Part shown: positions 14,722-21,947 of the stretch, piece after piece
How positions within the stretch are numbered: the first letter of the stretch is position 1
How the letters are laid out: each line of letters begins with the position of its first letter
Origin: Amniculibacterium aquaticum
GTDB lineage: Bacteria > Bacteroidota > Bacteroidia > Flavobacteriales > Weeksellaceae
DNA: 46,374 nt
Reading direction: 5' to 3'
Assembly: GCF_003852705.1 (NCBI RefSeq)
Contig: NZ_REFA01000019.1
Span: 1-46,374 of the forward strand
Translations under genes and position numbers: made by a program
Notes under the pieces: model-generated
What the model was told of the DNA's origin: nothing
Databases searched by the model: none
The model's input: the letters and a program-made list of their open reading frames with translations, nothing else

Positions 14722-15708
14722 ATGCAATCCGATATATTTTCAATACAGTCCGAAACCGATTTCGAACAAGCTTGTATTCAGACTTTTCAGTTTCAATATG
14801 AGCAGGTTGAGGTGTACAGGAAATTTGTAGATTTCCTGAATATAGATCCTAAAAAAGTGCTGCAAGTAGAGCAGATTCCATTTTTGCCCATCGAGATGTT
14901 CAAAAATCACCTTGTTTTGGATAAAAATTTCAGAGCCGAACGGTATTTTCAAAGTTCCGGAACTACAGCGATGCTCAATAGATCCAAGCATTGGATTGCT
15001 GATTTTCATTTGTATGAAGCCAGTATAGAAAAGAGTTTCGAGCAATTTATTGGTTCTCCAAAAGAGTTTGTATTCTTGGGATTGCTTCCAAATTATTCTG
15101 AAAACAACCATTCGTCATTGATTTATATGGTCGATTTTCTGATGAAAAAATCCCATCAACCCGAAAATGGATATTTCCTTTATAACCACGAAGATTTGCT
15201 CGGTATTTTAGAAAAATTATCTTTAACTGATCGAAAAGTGATTCTTTTTGGAGTTTCTTTTGCGCTTTTGGATTTTTTAGATTTTTGTAAAACAAAATAC
15301 AAAATTTCTTTTCCCAACCTCATCATCATAGAAACCGGAGGTATGAAGGGACGGAAGAAGGAAATGACCAAAGACGAACTGCTTTATATCCTGAAAAACG
15401 ATTTCGGAACGGATGCCATTTATTCGGAATATTCCATGACCGAACTTTTGTCACAAGCCTATTCTTTGGGGAATAATGAATACAGCTGCCCAGCTTGGAT
15501 GCGTGTTTTGATACGAAATGTAGAAGATCCTTTTTCTTTTGTGAAAGAGGGCGCAACGGGAGCTATCAACATTATTGATCTCGCCAATATTCATTCCTGT
15601 AGTTTTATTGCAACACAAGATTTGGGGAAGATGAAGGATGGTAAGTTTCAGGTTTTAGGGAGAATTGACCATTCCGATGTTCGAGGGTGCAGTCTTTTGG
15701 TTTCATAA
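14722..15708 (+). CDS. LuxE-like acyl-protein synthetase family protein
   Basis: This 328-residue protein resembles LuxE/long-chain-fatty-acid:protein ligase, an adenylate-forming relative. An N-terminal helical part is followed by the phosphate-binding signature YFQSSGTT around residues 74-81 and the adenylation-domain segment IYSEYSMTELLSQAYSLG. The ending, LGRIDHSDVRGCSLLVS, is also typical. It lacks the thioester reductase and luciferase partners of bioluminescence, so it probably activates an acyl group for another pathway. It starts 3 bp after lpxH, suggesting a link with envelope lipid or LPS assembly. Confidence 0.8.
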   Translation: MQSDIFSIQSETDFEQACIQTFQFQYEQVEVYRKFVDFLNIDPKKVLQVEQIPFLPIEMFKNHLVLDKNFRAERYFQSSGTTAMLNRSKHWIADFHLYEASIEKSFEQFIGSPKEFVFLGLLPNYSENNHSSLIYMVDFLMKKSHQPENGYFLYNHEDLLGILEKLSLTDRKVILFGVSFALLDFLDFCKTKYKISFPNLIIIETGGMKGRKKEMTKDELLYILKNDFGTDAIYSEYSMTELLSQAYSLGNNEYSCPAWMRVLIRNVEDPFSFVKEGATGAINIIDLANIHSCSFIATQDLGKMKDGKFQVLGRIDHSDVRGCSLLVS

Positions 15709-15711
15709 AAA

Positions 15712-15735
15712 AAACTGTCCATTTCTGAACAGTTT
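15712..15735. terminator. Terminator between the LuxE-like gene and aqpZ
   Basis: A seven-pair stem, AAACTGT/ACAGTTT, with A and T-rich flanks separates convergent genes and probably serves both. Confidence 0.65.
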
Positions 15736-15764
15736 CTTCTTATTTTTAAAAAATATTTTCGCCA

Positions 15765-16500
15765 CTAAGCGTCGGTATATTTGTATTCGTTATCGGTATT
15801 TTGCATCAACGATTTATAGATGATTCCGCCTACCACAGCACCAGCGATGGGAGCAACCCAGAATAACCAAAGCTGAGAAAGAGCTTGTCCACCAACAAAA
15901 ACAGCCTGAGAAAGACTTCTTGCAGGATTTACAGAAGTGTTGGTGATGGGTATGGAAATCAGGTGGATAAGCGTTAGGCACAATCCGATGGCAATGCCAG
16001 CAAATTTTCCGTTCGCAAATTTGTCAGTCGTCCCCATAATTACAATAACGAAAAACATTGTTAGTAAAAATTCGGTTAAGAAAGCCTGTCCCAAATCGTA
16101 ACTTTTACCAAAATAAACAGCAGAATCGTAAAAAATTCGAAGCAAAAGATCCTGCACTTCCATCACCAACACCGCCATTGATGTAAGCCAGAGCGCCTGC
16201 AGCTGCAACAGCTCCAATGCATTGTGCAACGATGTAAGGGACTAATTCTTTGGAAGAAAACCTACCTCCTGCCAGCAATCCGAAAGAAACAGCCGGGTTG
16301 AAATGACCACCAGAGATGTGTCCCACAGCATAAGCCATGGTGAGTACCGTAAGCCCGAATGCTAGCGCTACTCCTAAAAGTAAAATTCCGATTTGTCCGT
16401 TGTCTGCCGGTGCAATGTGAGAAGCGAAAATGGCAGATCCGCAACCTCCGAATACCAACCAAAATGTGCCGAATAACTCAGCCAATAATTTCCTAGTCAT
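15765..16500 (-). pseudogene. aqpZ: Aquaporin Z-type channel gene with a one-base frameshift
   Basis: The two halves of one aquaporin lie in different frames. The first, from ATG 16500, has [21 protein letters not shown] and the first NPA box [11 protein letters not shown], and runs to GSFASNF before ending in a short out-of-frame tail. The second resumes at [21 protein letters not shown] and contains the second NPA-like box [10 protein letters not shown]. They join perfectly if one base is removed from the six-A run at 16130-16135 (plus strand), giving a normal 244-residue protein. Nothing else is damaged, so it is either a very recent mutation, a phase-variable tract or a sequencing/assembly error. 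Confidence 0.88.
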
Positions 16501-16608
16501 ATTTGTAATTTTTATTGTTTGTATGGCTAATGTAGTAAATAAATTTTAAAACAATAAAAAAAACACATATTATTTGGTAATTACATAACCGTGTGAAAGG
16601 TAAGGATC

Positions 16609-16642
16609 AAAAAAAAACTCCAAGAGCAAATCGTTCTTGGAG
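16609..16642 (-). terminator. Terminator of the pirin-FMN reductase operon
   Basis: An eight-pair stem, CTCCAAGA with TCTTGGAG, is followed on the minus strand by a run of nine T. It lies about 30 bp beyond the reductase stop. Confidence 0.88.
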
Positions 16643-16669
16643 CTTTGTTGTTTCATGTCGAAGTTCAAA

Positions 16670-17230
16670 TTACGAACACGATTCTTGTTTTACTTTTTGA
16701 AGATGCAACTTAACTTGGTCTATTTTATTTGAAAGAATTTCTTCCAATTCAAGATGAGTAATACCTTTTTCAGGGTTGAAATTTTCAGAAAAATGCGGTA
16801 AAGAAAATTGATCAACGATGTAGCCTCCGTTGTATGGAAATCTTGTAGTAGCTACATCCAATACCCCTTGCGCGCCTCTTGGTCCGTTGGAAGTTGCAAG
16901 TGCAAAAATATTTTTATCGCCAAATGCTTTTCGTCCCGGTATTCTGGAGATCCAATCAAATATATTTTTGAAAGCTGTGGTGTAGGTACCGTTATGTTCT
17001 GCAAAAGAAATGATGATAAGATCCGAAGCGTCAATTTTTTTAGCAAAATCGACCGCTAAATCCGGCACGCCGTTTTCGATCTCTCGATCCATACTATAAA
17101 TGGGCATTTCGAAATGGTTAAGATCAACGAAGTCGATGTCTGCATTGTTAAACCTACTGCTAACATGTTGTACCAGTTGAGCATTGATGGATTTCTTGGA
17201 ATTGGTAGCTGCAAAGGCTAATATTTTCAT
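16670..17230 (-). CDS. NAD(P)H-dependent FMN reductase family protein
   Basis: This 186-residue flavodoxin-fold reductase has a phosphate-binding loop FAATNSKKSINAQL at the N-terminus. The family segment ISFAEHNGTYTTAFKNIFDW corresponds to the usual PEYNGSYPAALKN of chromate/azo/quinone reductases, followed by GPRGAQGVLDVA. The physiological acceptor is unknown. It lies 14 bp downstream of a pirin gene, a frequent pairing for electrophile or redox stress. Confidence 0.87.
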   Translation of the reverse strand: MKILAFAATNSKKSINAQLVQHVSSRFNNADIDFVDLNHFEMPIYSMDREIENGVPDLAVDFAKKIDASDLIIISFAEHNGTYTTAFKNIFDWISRIPGRKAFGDKNIFALATSNGPRGAQGVLDVATTRFPYNGGYIVDQFSLPHFSENFNPEKGITHLELEEILSNKIDQVKLHLQKVKQESCS

Positions 17231-17244
17231 TTTTTTTATTTTTT

Positions 17245-17973
17245 TTAGGGTTCAAAACTAGGGATTTCCATTGGGATATCCATGATTAGGAATTCCGAAT
17301 TGTCTATCGCTTCTATTGTGAAATCTTCGGTGTCCCAAACGCCAAGGGCATCTCTGGATTCAAGAATTTGATCTCCAATTTTTATTTTTCCTGAGATAAC
17401 AAAAAGGTAAACTCCATTTCCTTCCTTGTTAATTTTGTATTTTTTCGAATTTCCATGATCAAAGTTGGCCCAATAAAACCAAGCATCTTGGTGGATCCAA
17501 ACGCTGTTTTCTTGAGGATCTGGAGAAAGGATGACTTGGAAATCGTTATTGATTTTTCCTTTTTCAATGTTTTTTTGGTCGTATCTTGGATGGACATTCT
17601 GTTGTTTAGGAAATACCCAAATCTGAAGCAAACGGACAGGATGTTGTAAGCTTGTGTTTTTTTCACTGTGCATCACTCCGGATCCTGCAGACATAACTTG
17701 GATGTCGCCTTTTCGGATTATGCCGTTGTTTCCCATATTGTCGCCGTGTTCCAATTCGCCTTCCAACGGAATGGTAATGATTTCCATATTTTGGTGTGGG
17801 TGTTTGCTAAAACCCATGCCTCCTTGGACTTCATCGTCATTCAAAACCCGAAGGGTTCCGAAATTTATTTTTTCGGGATTGAAAAATCCTGCAAAACTAA
17901 AGCTATGGTGGGCTTTTAGCCAGCCGTGATCGGCGAATCCTCGGCTTGTAGAACTGTGAAATACGGTTTTCAT
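17245..17973 (-). CDS. Pirin family (YhhW-like) bicupin protein
   Basis: This 242-residue protein has the pirin signature. The metal-binding region includes FGKHPHQNMEIITIPLEGELEH-like spacing (HPHQN, then Glu and His), with GIIRKGDIQVMSAGSGVMHSE, in an N-terminal cupin, and a second degenerate cupin follows. Some members have quercetin dioxygenase activity, but substrates in vivo are mostly unknown. It opens a two-gene operon with an FMN reductase. Confidence 0.9.
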   Translation of the reverse strand: MKTVFHSSTSRGFADHGWLKAHHSFSFAGFFNPEKINFGTLRVLNDDEVQGGMGFSKHPHQNMEIITIPLEGELEHGDNMGNNGIIRKGDIQVMSAGSGVMHSEKNTSLQHPVRLLQIWVFPKQQNVHPRYDQKNIEKGKINNDFQVILSPDPQENSVWIHQDAWFYWANFDHGNSKKYKINKEGNGVYLFVISGKIKIGDQILESRDALGVWDTEDFTIEAIDNSEFLIMDIPMEIPSFEP

Positions 17974-17998
17974 ACGGTATTCTTTTGATTTGATGATG

Positions 17999-18006
17999 CA
18001 AAATTA
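17999..18006 (-). promoter_or_regulatory. -7 box of the pirin operon
   Basis: TAATTTTG matches TAnnTTTG, 25 bp before the pirin ATG. Confidence 0.65.
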
Positions 18007-18075
18007 CAACAAGTGTTCGTTGAGAATTGTTGATCTAGGATAAGAAATTAAGTGCTGTAGGTCAGGTATGTAGAT

Positions 18076-18110
18076 AAAAAAAGTGCTGCCTTGTGTTAGA
18101 GCAGCACTTT
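18076..18110 (-). terminator. Strong terminator downstream of the TraQ-like gene
   Basis: A perfect ten-pair stem AAAGTGCTGC/GCAGCACTTT (18080-18089 with 18101-18110) has an 11-nt loop and a run of seven U on the minus strand. It ends both the TraN-TraO-TraQ-like operon and the candidate small RNA. Confidence 0.9.
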
Positions 18111-18150
18111 CGTCTTAGTTTAATAATTTTTCTTCTTCATCTGTGTTTCG
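18076..18150 (-). ncRNA. Candidate ~75-nt small RNA
   Basis: A promoter with an exact -7 box (TAACTTTG, 18162-18155) and an upstream 14-bp motif would start transcription near 18150 and end at the terminator at 18076. No gene fits in this transcript. The one short frame, starting ATG AAG AAG, encodes six residues (MKKKNY) and has no evident ribosome-binding site. Start and end are inferred, not measured. Confidence 0.5.
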
Positions 18151-18154
18151 AGGA

Positions 18155-18162
18155 CAAAGTTA
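18155..18162 (-). promoter_or_regulatory. -7 box of the candidate small RNA
   Basis: TAACTTTG matches TAnnTTTG exactly; its start is 28.5 bp from the centre of the motif at 18184-18197. Confidence 0.55.
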
Positions 18163-18180
18163 GAAATTCGAGATCCATTA

Positions 18181-18200
18181 TTTTACGGGAAACCGTAAAA
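18181..18200 (-). promoter_or_regulatory. Palindromic regulator motif upstream of the candidate small RNA
   Basis: The sequence is TTTTACGG-GAAA-CCGTAAAA, with perfect eight-base arms. Its core TACGGGAAACCGTA is 13/14 identical to the motif before the TraN-like operon, in the same orientation and at the same distance from the -7 box. The likely binder is the response regulator encoded at 21280-21945. Confidence 0.6.
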
Positions 18201-18230
18201 ATGGCAAATTTCTTTGAATTTTGTTTAGCC

Positions 18231-19694
18231 TTATTGTACAGAATAGTTGTAGTCGGCATACCAATATCCATTAACACTAGGGTTAACGGTTGTTTTTTGA
18301 CCTTGGTTGTCGTAAACTGTAATTTCTGCATTTAGATTATCCTGACCGCTCCAATCGCCATGCGAAATGTATGCTGAAGAGTCTTTGAAACCATATATCG
18401 TCTTTTCTGAATGGTGGTTTAGGTTTGTTTCATTAGGGTTTTGGGTATAAGTAAAAGTCTTATCAAACCATTTGTTGCTTGCTATACTTCTGAACTTTAA
18501 CTTTACCTCAATTTTTGAAATTTTGTTGTTATAGTTAGCCGTTGCGTTCAGGTCGTTTATTTTTACTTGTCCTACATAGTGCGAGTTGCTATCTGCTTTA
18601 TAAATCGTGAAAATTAGATTCGGTATTCCGTTGATCGTCATCGGGGTATTTACGATGATGTTGAAACTCTTGATTTCCGTTTCGTTGCCGAATTCGTCTT
18701 GAGCTTGAATGTTGAGGGTGTAATTTCCTATTTCTAAAGTTTCAAAGTTGAAATTAAATGCTCCATTGTTCCCTAAAGCATACGGAACAAAGGTATTGTT
18801 GGTGGTTTGTATGCCTGAATTGTTGTTGTTGGACGCAGATGAAATCCAAGTTTTGTACTTTATAGATGTATTGGTGTTGTTTGGAGATTTTTTTATAATT
18901 CCAGTAATGTTAAGATTGGAATTGATAGGTACAGCTGTTGAGTTGATTTGAATGTTTTCAAAAGAAATTTGTCTCTTTTTTACTTCATGTTGTATTTCGT
19001 AATCTTTAGAAGTTGTGGAGTTTCGGATGGTATAATCAAGTTTTTGTTGGCCAGCGATAGTTGTGTTTAGGATTACATTGAATTCATCCAAATTATTGAT
19101 GGGGTAAAATTGACCCAAGCTTGCGTGTGCTCCATTGTACTTGATGTTTCCAGAATAATTATTGAATCTTATTTCGTAACCGGTTGTGGGTTGGTTGTTT
19201 CCAGGAACAATCTTCATGGTGTATTGGGAGCTGTCTCCTTGGTAGGTCTCCGTAATTCCTCCTGTATAGGTATGTGTGAAACTGGATACTCCATATTTTA
19301 ATAGAAAATCTTCTTGAATGCTAAATTTCTTATCGTTGAAGACTGTGATTTTTAGCTGGTGCTCTCCAGGGGCATTACCAACATATTCAAAAATGTTATC
19401 ACTTTTTGTAAATGTATATTCTTGATTGGGATTAAGAATTTTATTGTTCAGTTTTAAAACTCCTGAAAGAGTATTGTCAAATTTAAATTTTGTAGGAAGA
19501 GCGTTAAAGTTGTATTGGGTTTTTAGATTGAACTTTAACGATTGAGCTTCTCCCATCCCTTTTTCACTGAATTGATAATCTCTATCTACGGTTAACCTAA
19601 ATTGTACATGGTTTTCCCAATCGCCATCTTCTCTACACGATTGAAGAAACGATAGGCTGAGAAGGGTAAGGAAAAAATAATAAATATTTTTCAT
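18231..19694 (-). CDS. Large TraQ-like (DUF3872-like) repeat lipoprotein
   Basis: This is a 487-residue lipoprotein (lipobox LQSC, Cys20, followed by RED). Residues about 25-130 resemble the immunoglobulin-like TraQ domain of Bacteroidota conjugative transposons (FKFDNTLSGVLKLNN, then EYTFTKSDNIFEYVG). The fold pattern appears to repeat about three more times (roughly 135-240, 241-350 and 351-487), each with a beta-rich core such as YTLNIQAQDEFGNE. Classical TraQ is a single small domain, so this is an expanded relative. It is last in an operon, 17 bp after the TraO-like gene. Family assignment rests on pattern and on gene order; function is unknown. Confidence 0.65.
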   Translation of the reverse strand: MKNIYYFFLTLLSLSFLQSCREDGDWENHVQFRLTVDRDYQFSEKGMGEAQSLKFNLKTQYNFNALPTKFKFDNTLSGVLKLNNKILNPNQEYTFTKSDNIFEYVGNAPGEHQLKITVFNDKKFSIQEDFLLKYGVSSFTHTYTGGITETYQGDSSQYTMKIVPGNNQPTTGYEIRFNNYSGNIKYNGAHASLGQFYPINNLDEFNVILNTTIAGQQKLDYTIRNSTTSKDYEIQHEVKKRQISFENIQINSTAVPINSNLNITGIIKKSPNNTNTSIKYKTWISSASNNNNSGIQTTNNTFVPYALGNNGAFNFNFETLEIGNYTLNIQAQDEFGNETEIKSFNIIVNTPMTINGIPNLIFTIYKADSNSHYVGQVKINDLNATANYNNKISKIEVKLKFRSIASNKWFDKTFTYTQNPNETNLNHHSEKTIYGFKDSSAYISHGDWSGQDNLNAEITVYDNQGQKTTVNPSVNGYWYADYNYSVQ

Positions 19695-19711
19695 GAATGA
19701 TTCGTTTGTTT

Positions 19712-20263
19712 TTAGTTTAAGTTGTATTTCAATCCTCCAAAAATTCCAAATTTCGATTTAGAAAAATCACTTTTTAAATCAAAAAATTGACTGTAGTCGG
19801 CAATAATGGAAAATCTACGATTGATATTGTATTCCACTTCTAAAGCTCCACTAACACCGTAGATCATTCCTTTTACTTTAGATGGAATTGGTGCGTGGTA
19901 TTTGGAGTCGTACTCTTTGCCTTCATTGATTTTTTCATAGCCTCCATAGAGACCTAACCAAGCATTTATAAAAAATGGAGAAAACCTTTCGAAACTGTAA
20001 CCGGCAGACACACCGGCTCCGTATTTTTCATAAGGTAAAGACTGATTGTCAATGTAAGCAACCTTGTAATTCTGATAAAAAACTTCAGATTTCCCCAGAA
20101 ATCCTTGGTCTCCAAAGACCTTGCCGTATCCCGCTTTTATCATGCTTCCATTATTGGTGAAGCCGTATTGAGCATGGATGGAAGCTTGATTTTTTCTTCT
20201 GCCTTGAGCTTGGAGACTGATGGTGATTAATACGAATAGGGCGGTGAAATATTTATTTTTCAT
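19712..20263 (-). CDS. TraO-like outer-membrane beta-barrel protein
   Basis: This 183-residue protein has a signal peptide (residues 1-20, ending LQAQG) and alternating beta strands closing with FGIFGGLKYNLN, typical of an outer-membrane barrel terminus. Features such as HAQYGFTNNGSMIKAGYGKVF and GVSAGYSFERFSPFFINAWLGLYGG fit TraO of Bacteroidota conjugation systems by sequence style and length. It sits between TraN-like and TraQ-like genes, in the order known from conjugative transposons. A general porin-like barrel is the alternative reading. Confidence 0.68.
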   Translation of the reverse strand: MKNKYFTALFVLITISLQAQGRRKNQASIHAQYGFTNNGSMIKAGYGKVFGDQGFLGKSEVFYQNYKVAYIDNQSLPYEKYGAGVSAGYSFERFSPFFINAWLGLYGGYEKINEGKEYDSKYHAPIPSKVKGMIYGVSGALEVEYNINRRFSIIADYSQFFDLKSDFSKSKFGIFGGLKYNLN

Positions 20264-20272
20264 GTTGATGGT

Positions 20273-21148
20273 TTAGTTGATGAATTCAGCTTTTTCTAGA
20301 AATTTTGATTTTATGTCCAAAGCTATTTTTCTTCCACCGTTCTTTTCAGTCATGACGAATTGTAGATTCTTTTGATCGATAAGCACCGTTTTATCAAAGA
20401 TATAAACCATTTTGGTGAAGGTGTTATTGGGTAGTTGCTCAGGCTGATAACTGAAAAGAGGGAAAATTGTTTTTACCGTAAACGGCTCTTGGGCGAAAAT
20501 GTTTTTGGGTTGGTCTGTGCTTGAAATAAAAGATGCATCTTCAATATGATAACTGCTCGTGGTTTTGTTATCAAATTCTAGCATGATGAAAATTTGATTT
20601 TGATTAAAATAAACACCTTTTACAAAACCTTCTATTCCGTCCATGTAGGCAGAATTTCTATTGTTGATCCAACCTTTCTGACCCAACAGCTTATCCGTAA
20701 TTTGATGATAGTTCGAGCTTTTAGGCTCTGTTTTTTCAGAAGAAATTAGAAGTTTCGCTTTTTCTTCTTTTTGGGAAATAGTACTTTCTTTATTTTCTAA
20801 AGATTGATTCGTGAATTGGGGTTGAAAGCTGGTCGTACTGATGTTGAGATGATCCTTGGCCGGTGTTGCAGACGGAGTTACTGGTGAGGCACTGCTTTTT
20901 TTATTGGTTTTGAAAGTAATGGTAACGGTAGTGCTTTCAGTATCGGAATCTTGAATAACTTCGTAGTTTTGGTTGCTTTTTTTTGCAACCATTACAGCCG
21001 ATTTGGATTTAGCTTTTAATGTTTTATTGCTTTTTTTGGTAATTAGAGATTTTTTAGCAGATTTAACTACTGCTTTTTTCTTCTTTACAGACTGTGAGTT
21101 TGCCATCACCCCAAATAGGAGCAATGATGAGAATAAAATTTTTAACAT
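20273..21148 (-). CDS. TraN-like (DUF4138-like) exported protein
   Basis: This 291-residue protein has a signal peptide (1-19, VMANSQ) and a Lys/Ser-rich stretch to about residue 60. A low-complexity linker leads to a C-terminal beta domain (about 150-285). That domain contains IFIMLEFDNKTTSSYHIEDASF and a closing segment KMVYIFDKTVLIDQKNLQF then EKNGGRKIALDIK, which match the characteristic pattern of DUF4138/TraN, where KFTIPDxKxLxIExxEKxGGR recurs. TraN is thought to be part of the outer-membrane complex of Bacteroidota type IV secretion. Here no secretion ATPase or other tra gene accompanies it. First gene of a three-gene operon. Confidence 0.68.
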   Translation of the reverse strand: MLKILFSSLLLFGVMANSQSVKKKKAVVKSAKKSLITKKSNKTLKAKSKSAVMVAKKSNQNYEVIQDSDTESTTVTITFKTNKKSSASPVTPSATPAKDHLNISTTSFQPQFTNQSLENKESTISQKEEKAKLLISSEKTEPKSSNYHQITDKLLGQKGWINNRNSAYMDGIEGFVKGVYFNQNQIFIMLEFDNKTTSSYHIEDASFISSTDQPKNIFAQEPFTVKTIFPLFSYQPEQLPNNTFTKMVYIFDKTVLIDQKNLQFVMTEKNGGRKIALDIKSKFLEKAEFIN

Positions 21149-21224
21149 GGTTAAGGCTTTAGTTTTTACTAGTTTGGATACGGAAAAGATAACTTGTGGT
21201 TGATCTATTCCCGTATTCGGAGCG

Positions 21225-21232
21225 CAAAAATA
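21225..21232 (-). promoter_or_regulatory. -7 box of the TraN-TraO-TraQ-like operon
   Basis: TATTTTTG matches TAnnTTTG; a 5' leader of about 70 nt follows before the ATG at 21148. A partial copy of the regulator motif (TACGGGAA) lies just downstream at about 21208-21216. Confidence 0.65.
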
Positions 21233-21253
21233 CTATGTTTTAAATAAAAAAAA

Positions 21254-21267
21254 TACGGGAAACCATA
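21254..21267 (-). promoter_or_regulatory. Regulator motif upstream of the TraN-like operon
   Basis: TACGGGAAACCATA lies 28.5 bp (centre) from the start of the -7 box, a class II activator position near -40. It differs from the small RNA motif at a single base. Confidence 0.6.
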
Positions 21268-21279
21268 AAAAAATAAACT

Positions 21280-21945
21280 TTATACAATTCCCAAGTCTTT
21301 ACAGAAAGAAATAAGTTGCTCGTTACTCGAAAGGTGAAGGGATTTTCGGAGTATGTTTAATCGTTTTTCGATAGAACTTAAGCTGTTGGGTTTTAGGTTT
21401 TTATCTTGAAGTAGGGTAGGGATGTCCTTTTGCGCAACTCCTTGTGAGATGAGTTGGAGAAGGGTGATGTCGTAATTTGTAAACTCATAACTATTCATCT
21501 TTTTAAAAGAATTTCTGGTCTCGGATGAGATGTATTTTTCTCCCAAATATACTTTTTCGATGGCTGTTTTTAGTTCCTTCATATCGTTTCTCCCCTTGTG
21601 TACAAAAGAATCAATGCAATATTCTTGAAATAAATTTTGAATAATACCGTCTTTTTTTTCTGCTGAAAAAACAATAATTTTTGTTTCCGGCTTCAATCTT
21701 TTTACTGCTTTTATCAAATCAAAACCCGATTTTAGATTCTGTTCGTTTTCATCTTCATCAAAAGACAGATCCGTAATCAGAACTTCATAGGGTTGTTTGG
21801 CTTCTATCGCTTGGTAGATTTTATGATAAGCATCATCGCAATAACTGGAATATTGTGTTTGGTGTATTTGCAATTCGTGCAGTGCTTTTTGAATGGACAG
21901 ATTGGTACTTTGGTAGTCTTCTGCAATAATGATTTTATGAAACAT
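21280..21945 (-). CDS. Response regulator with a LuxR/NarL-like DNA-binding domain
   Basis: This 221-residue protein has an N-terminal receiver (about 1-125) with the acidic pair Glu9-Asp10, phosphoacceptor Asp59 in VLITDLSF, and Ser/Lys switch residues in IVFSAEK and FVHKG. The C-terminal helix-turn-helix (about 155-221) is a divergent LuxR type, TLLQLISQGVAQKDIPTLL then SIEKRLNILRKSL. Its ATG is 2 bp after the stop of the sensor kinase gene. It lies immediately upstream of the TraN-like operon and is the natural candidate for binding the shared TACGGGAAACC motif. Confidence 0.85.
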   Translation of the reverse strand: MFHKIIIAEDYQSTNLSIQKALHELQIHQTQYSSYCDDAYHKIYQAIEAKQPYEVLITDLSFDEDENEQNLKSGFDLIKAVKRLKPETKIIVFSAEKKDGIIQNLFQEYCIDSFVHKGRNDMKELKTAIEKVYLGEKYISSETRNSFKKMNSYEFTNYDITLLQLISQGVAQKDIPTLLQDKNLKPNSLSSIEKRLNILRKSLHLSSNEQLISFCKDLGIV

Positions 21946-21947
21946 GA

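Noticed and set aside
16129-16135. A T-TTT-TTA slippery heptamer, the classic -1 frameshift signal, sits in register at the aqpZ break.
   Set aside because: A -1 shift leads to a frame that stops soon after; restoring the aquaporin needs +1 (loss of one base), so programmed -1 frameshifting does not explain it.
18121-18143. A six-codon frame (MKKKNY) as a leader peptide in the candidate small RNA.
   Set aside because: It has no evident ribosome-binding site, no downstream gene to control, and could arise by chance in A-rich sequence.
18231-21148. The TraN/TraO/TraQ-like genes as part of the mobile element whose integrase lies at 44827.
   Set aside because: They are 23 kb away, separated by many housekeeping genes, and have no other conjugation or integration gene nearby.
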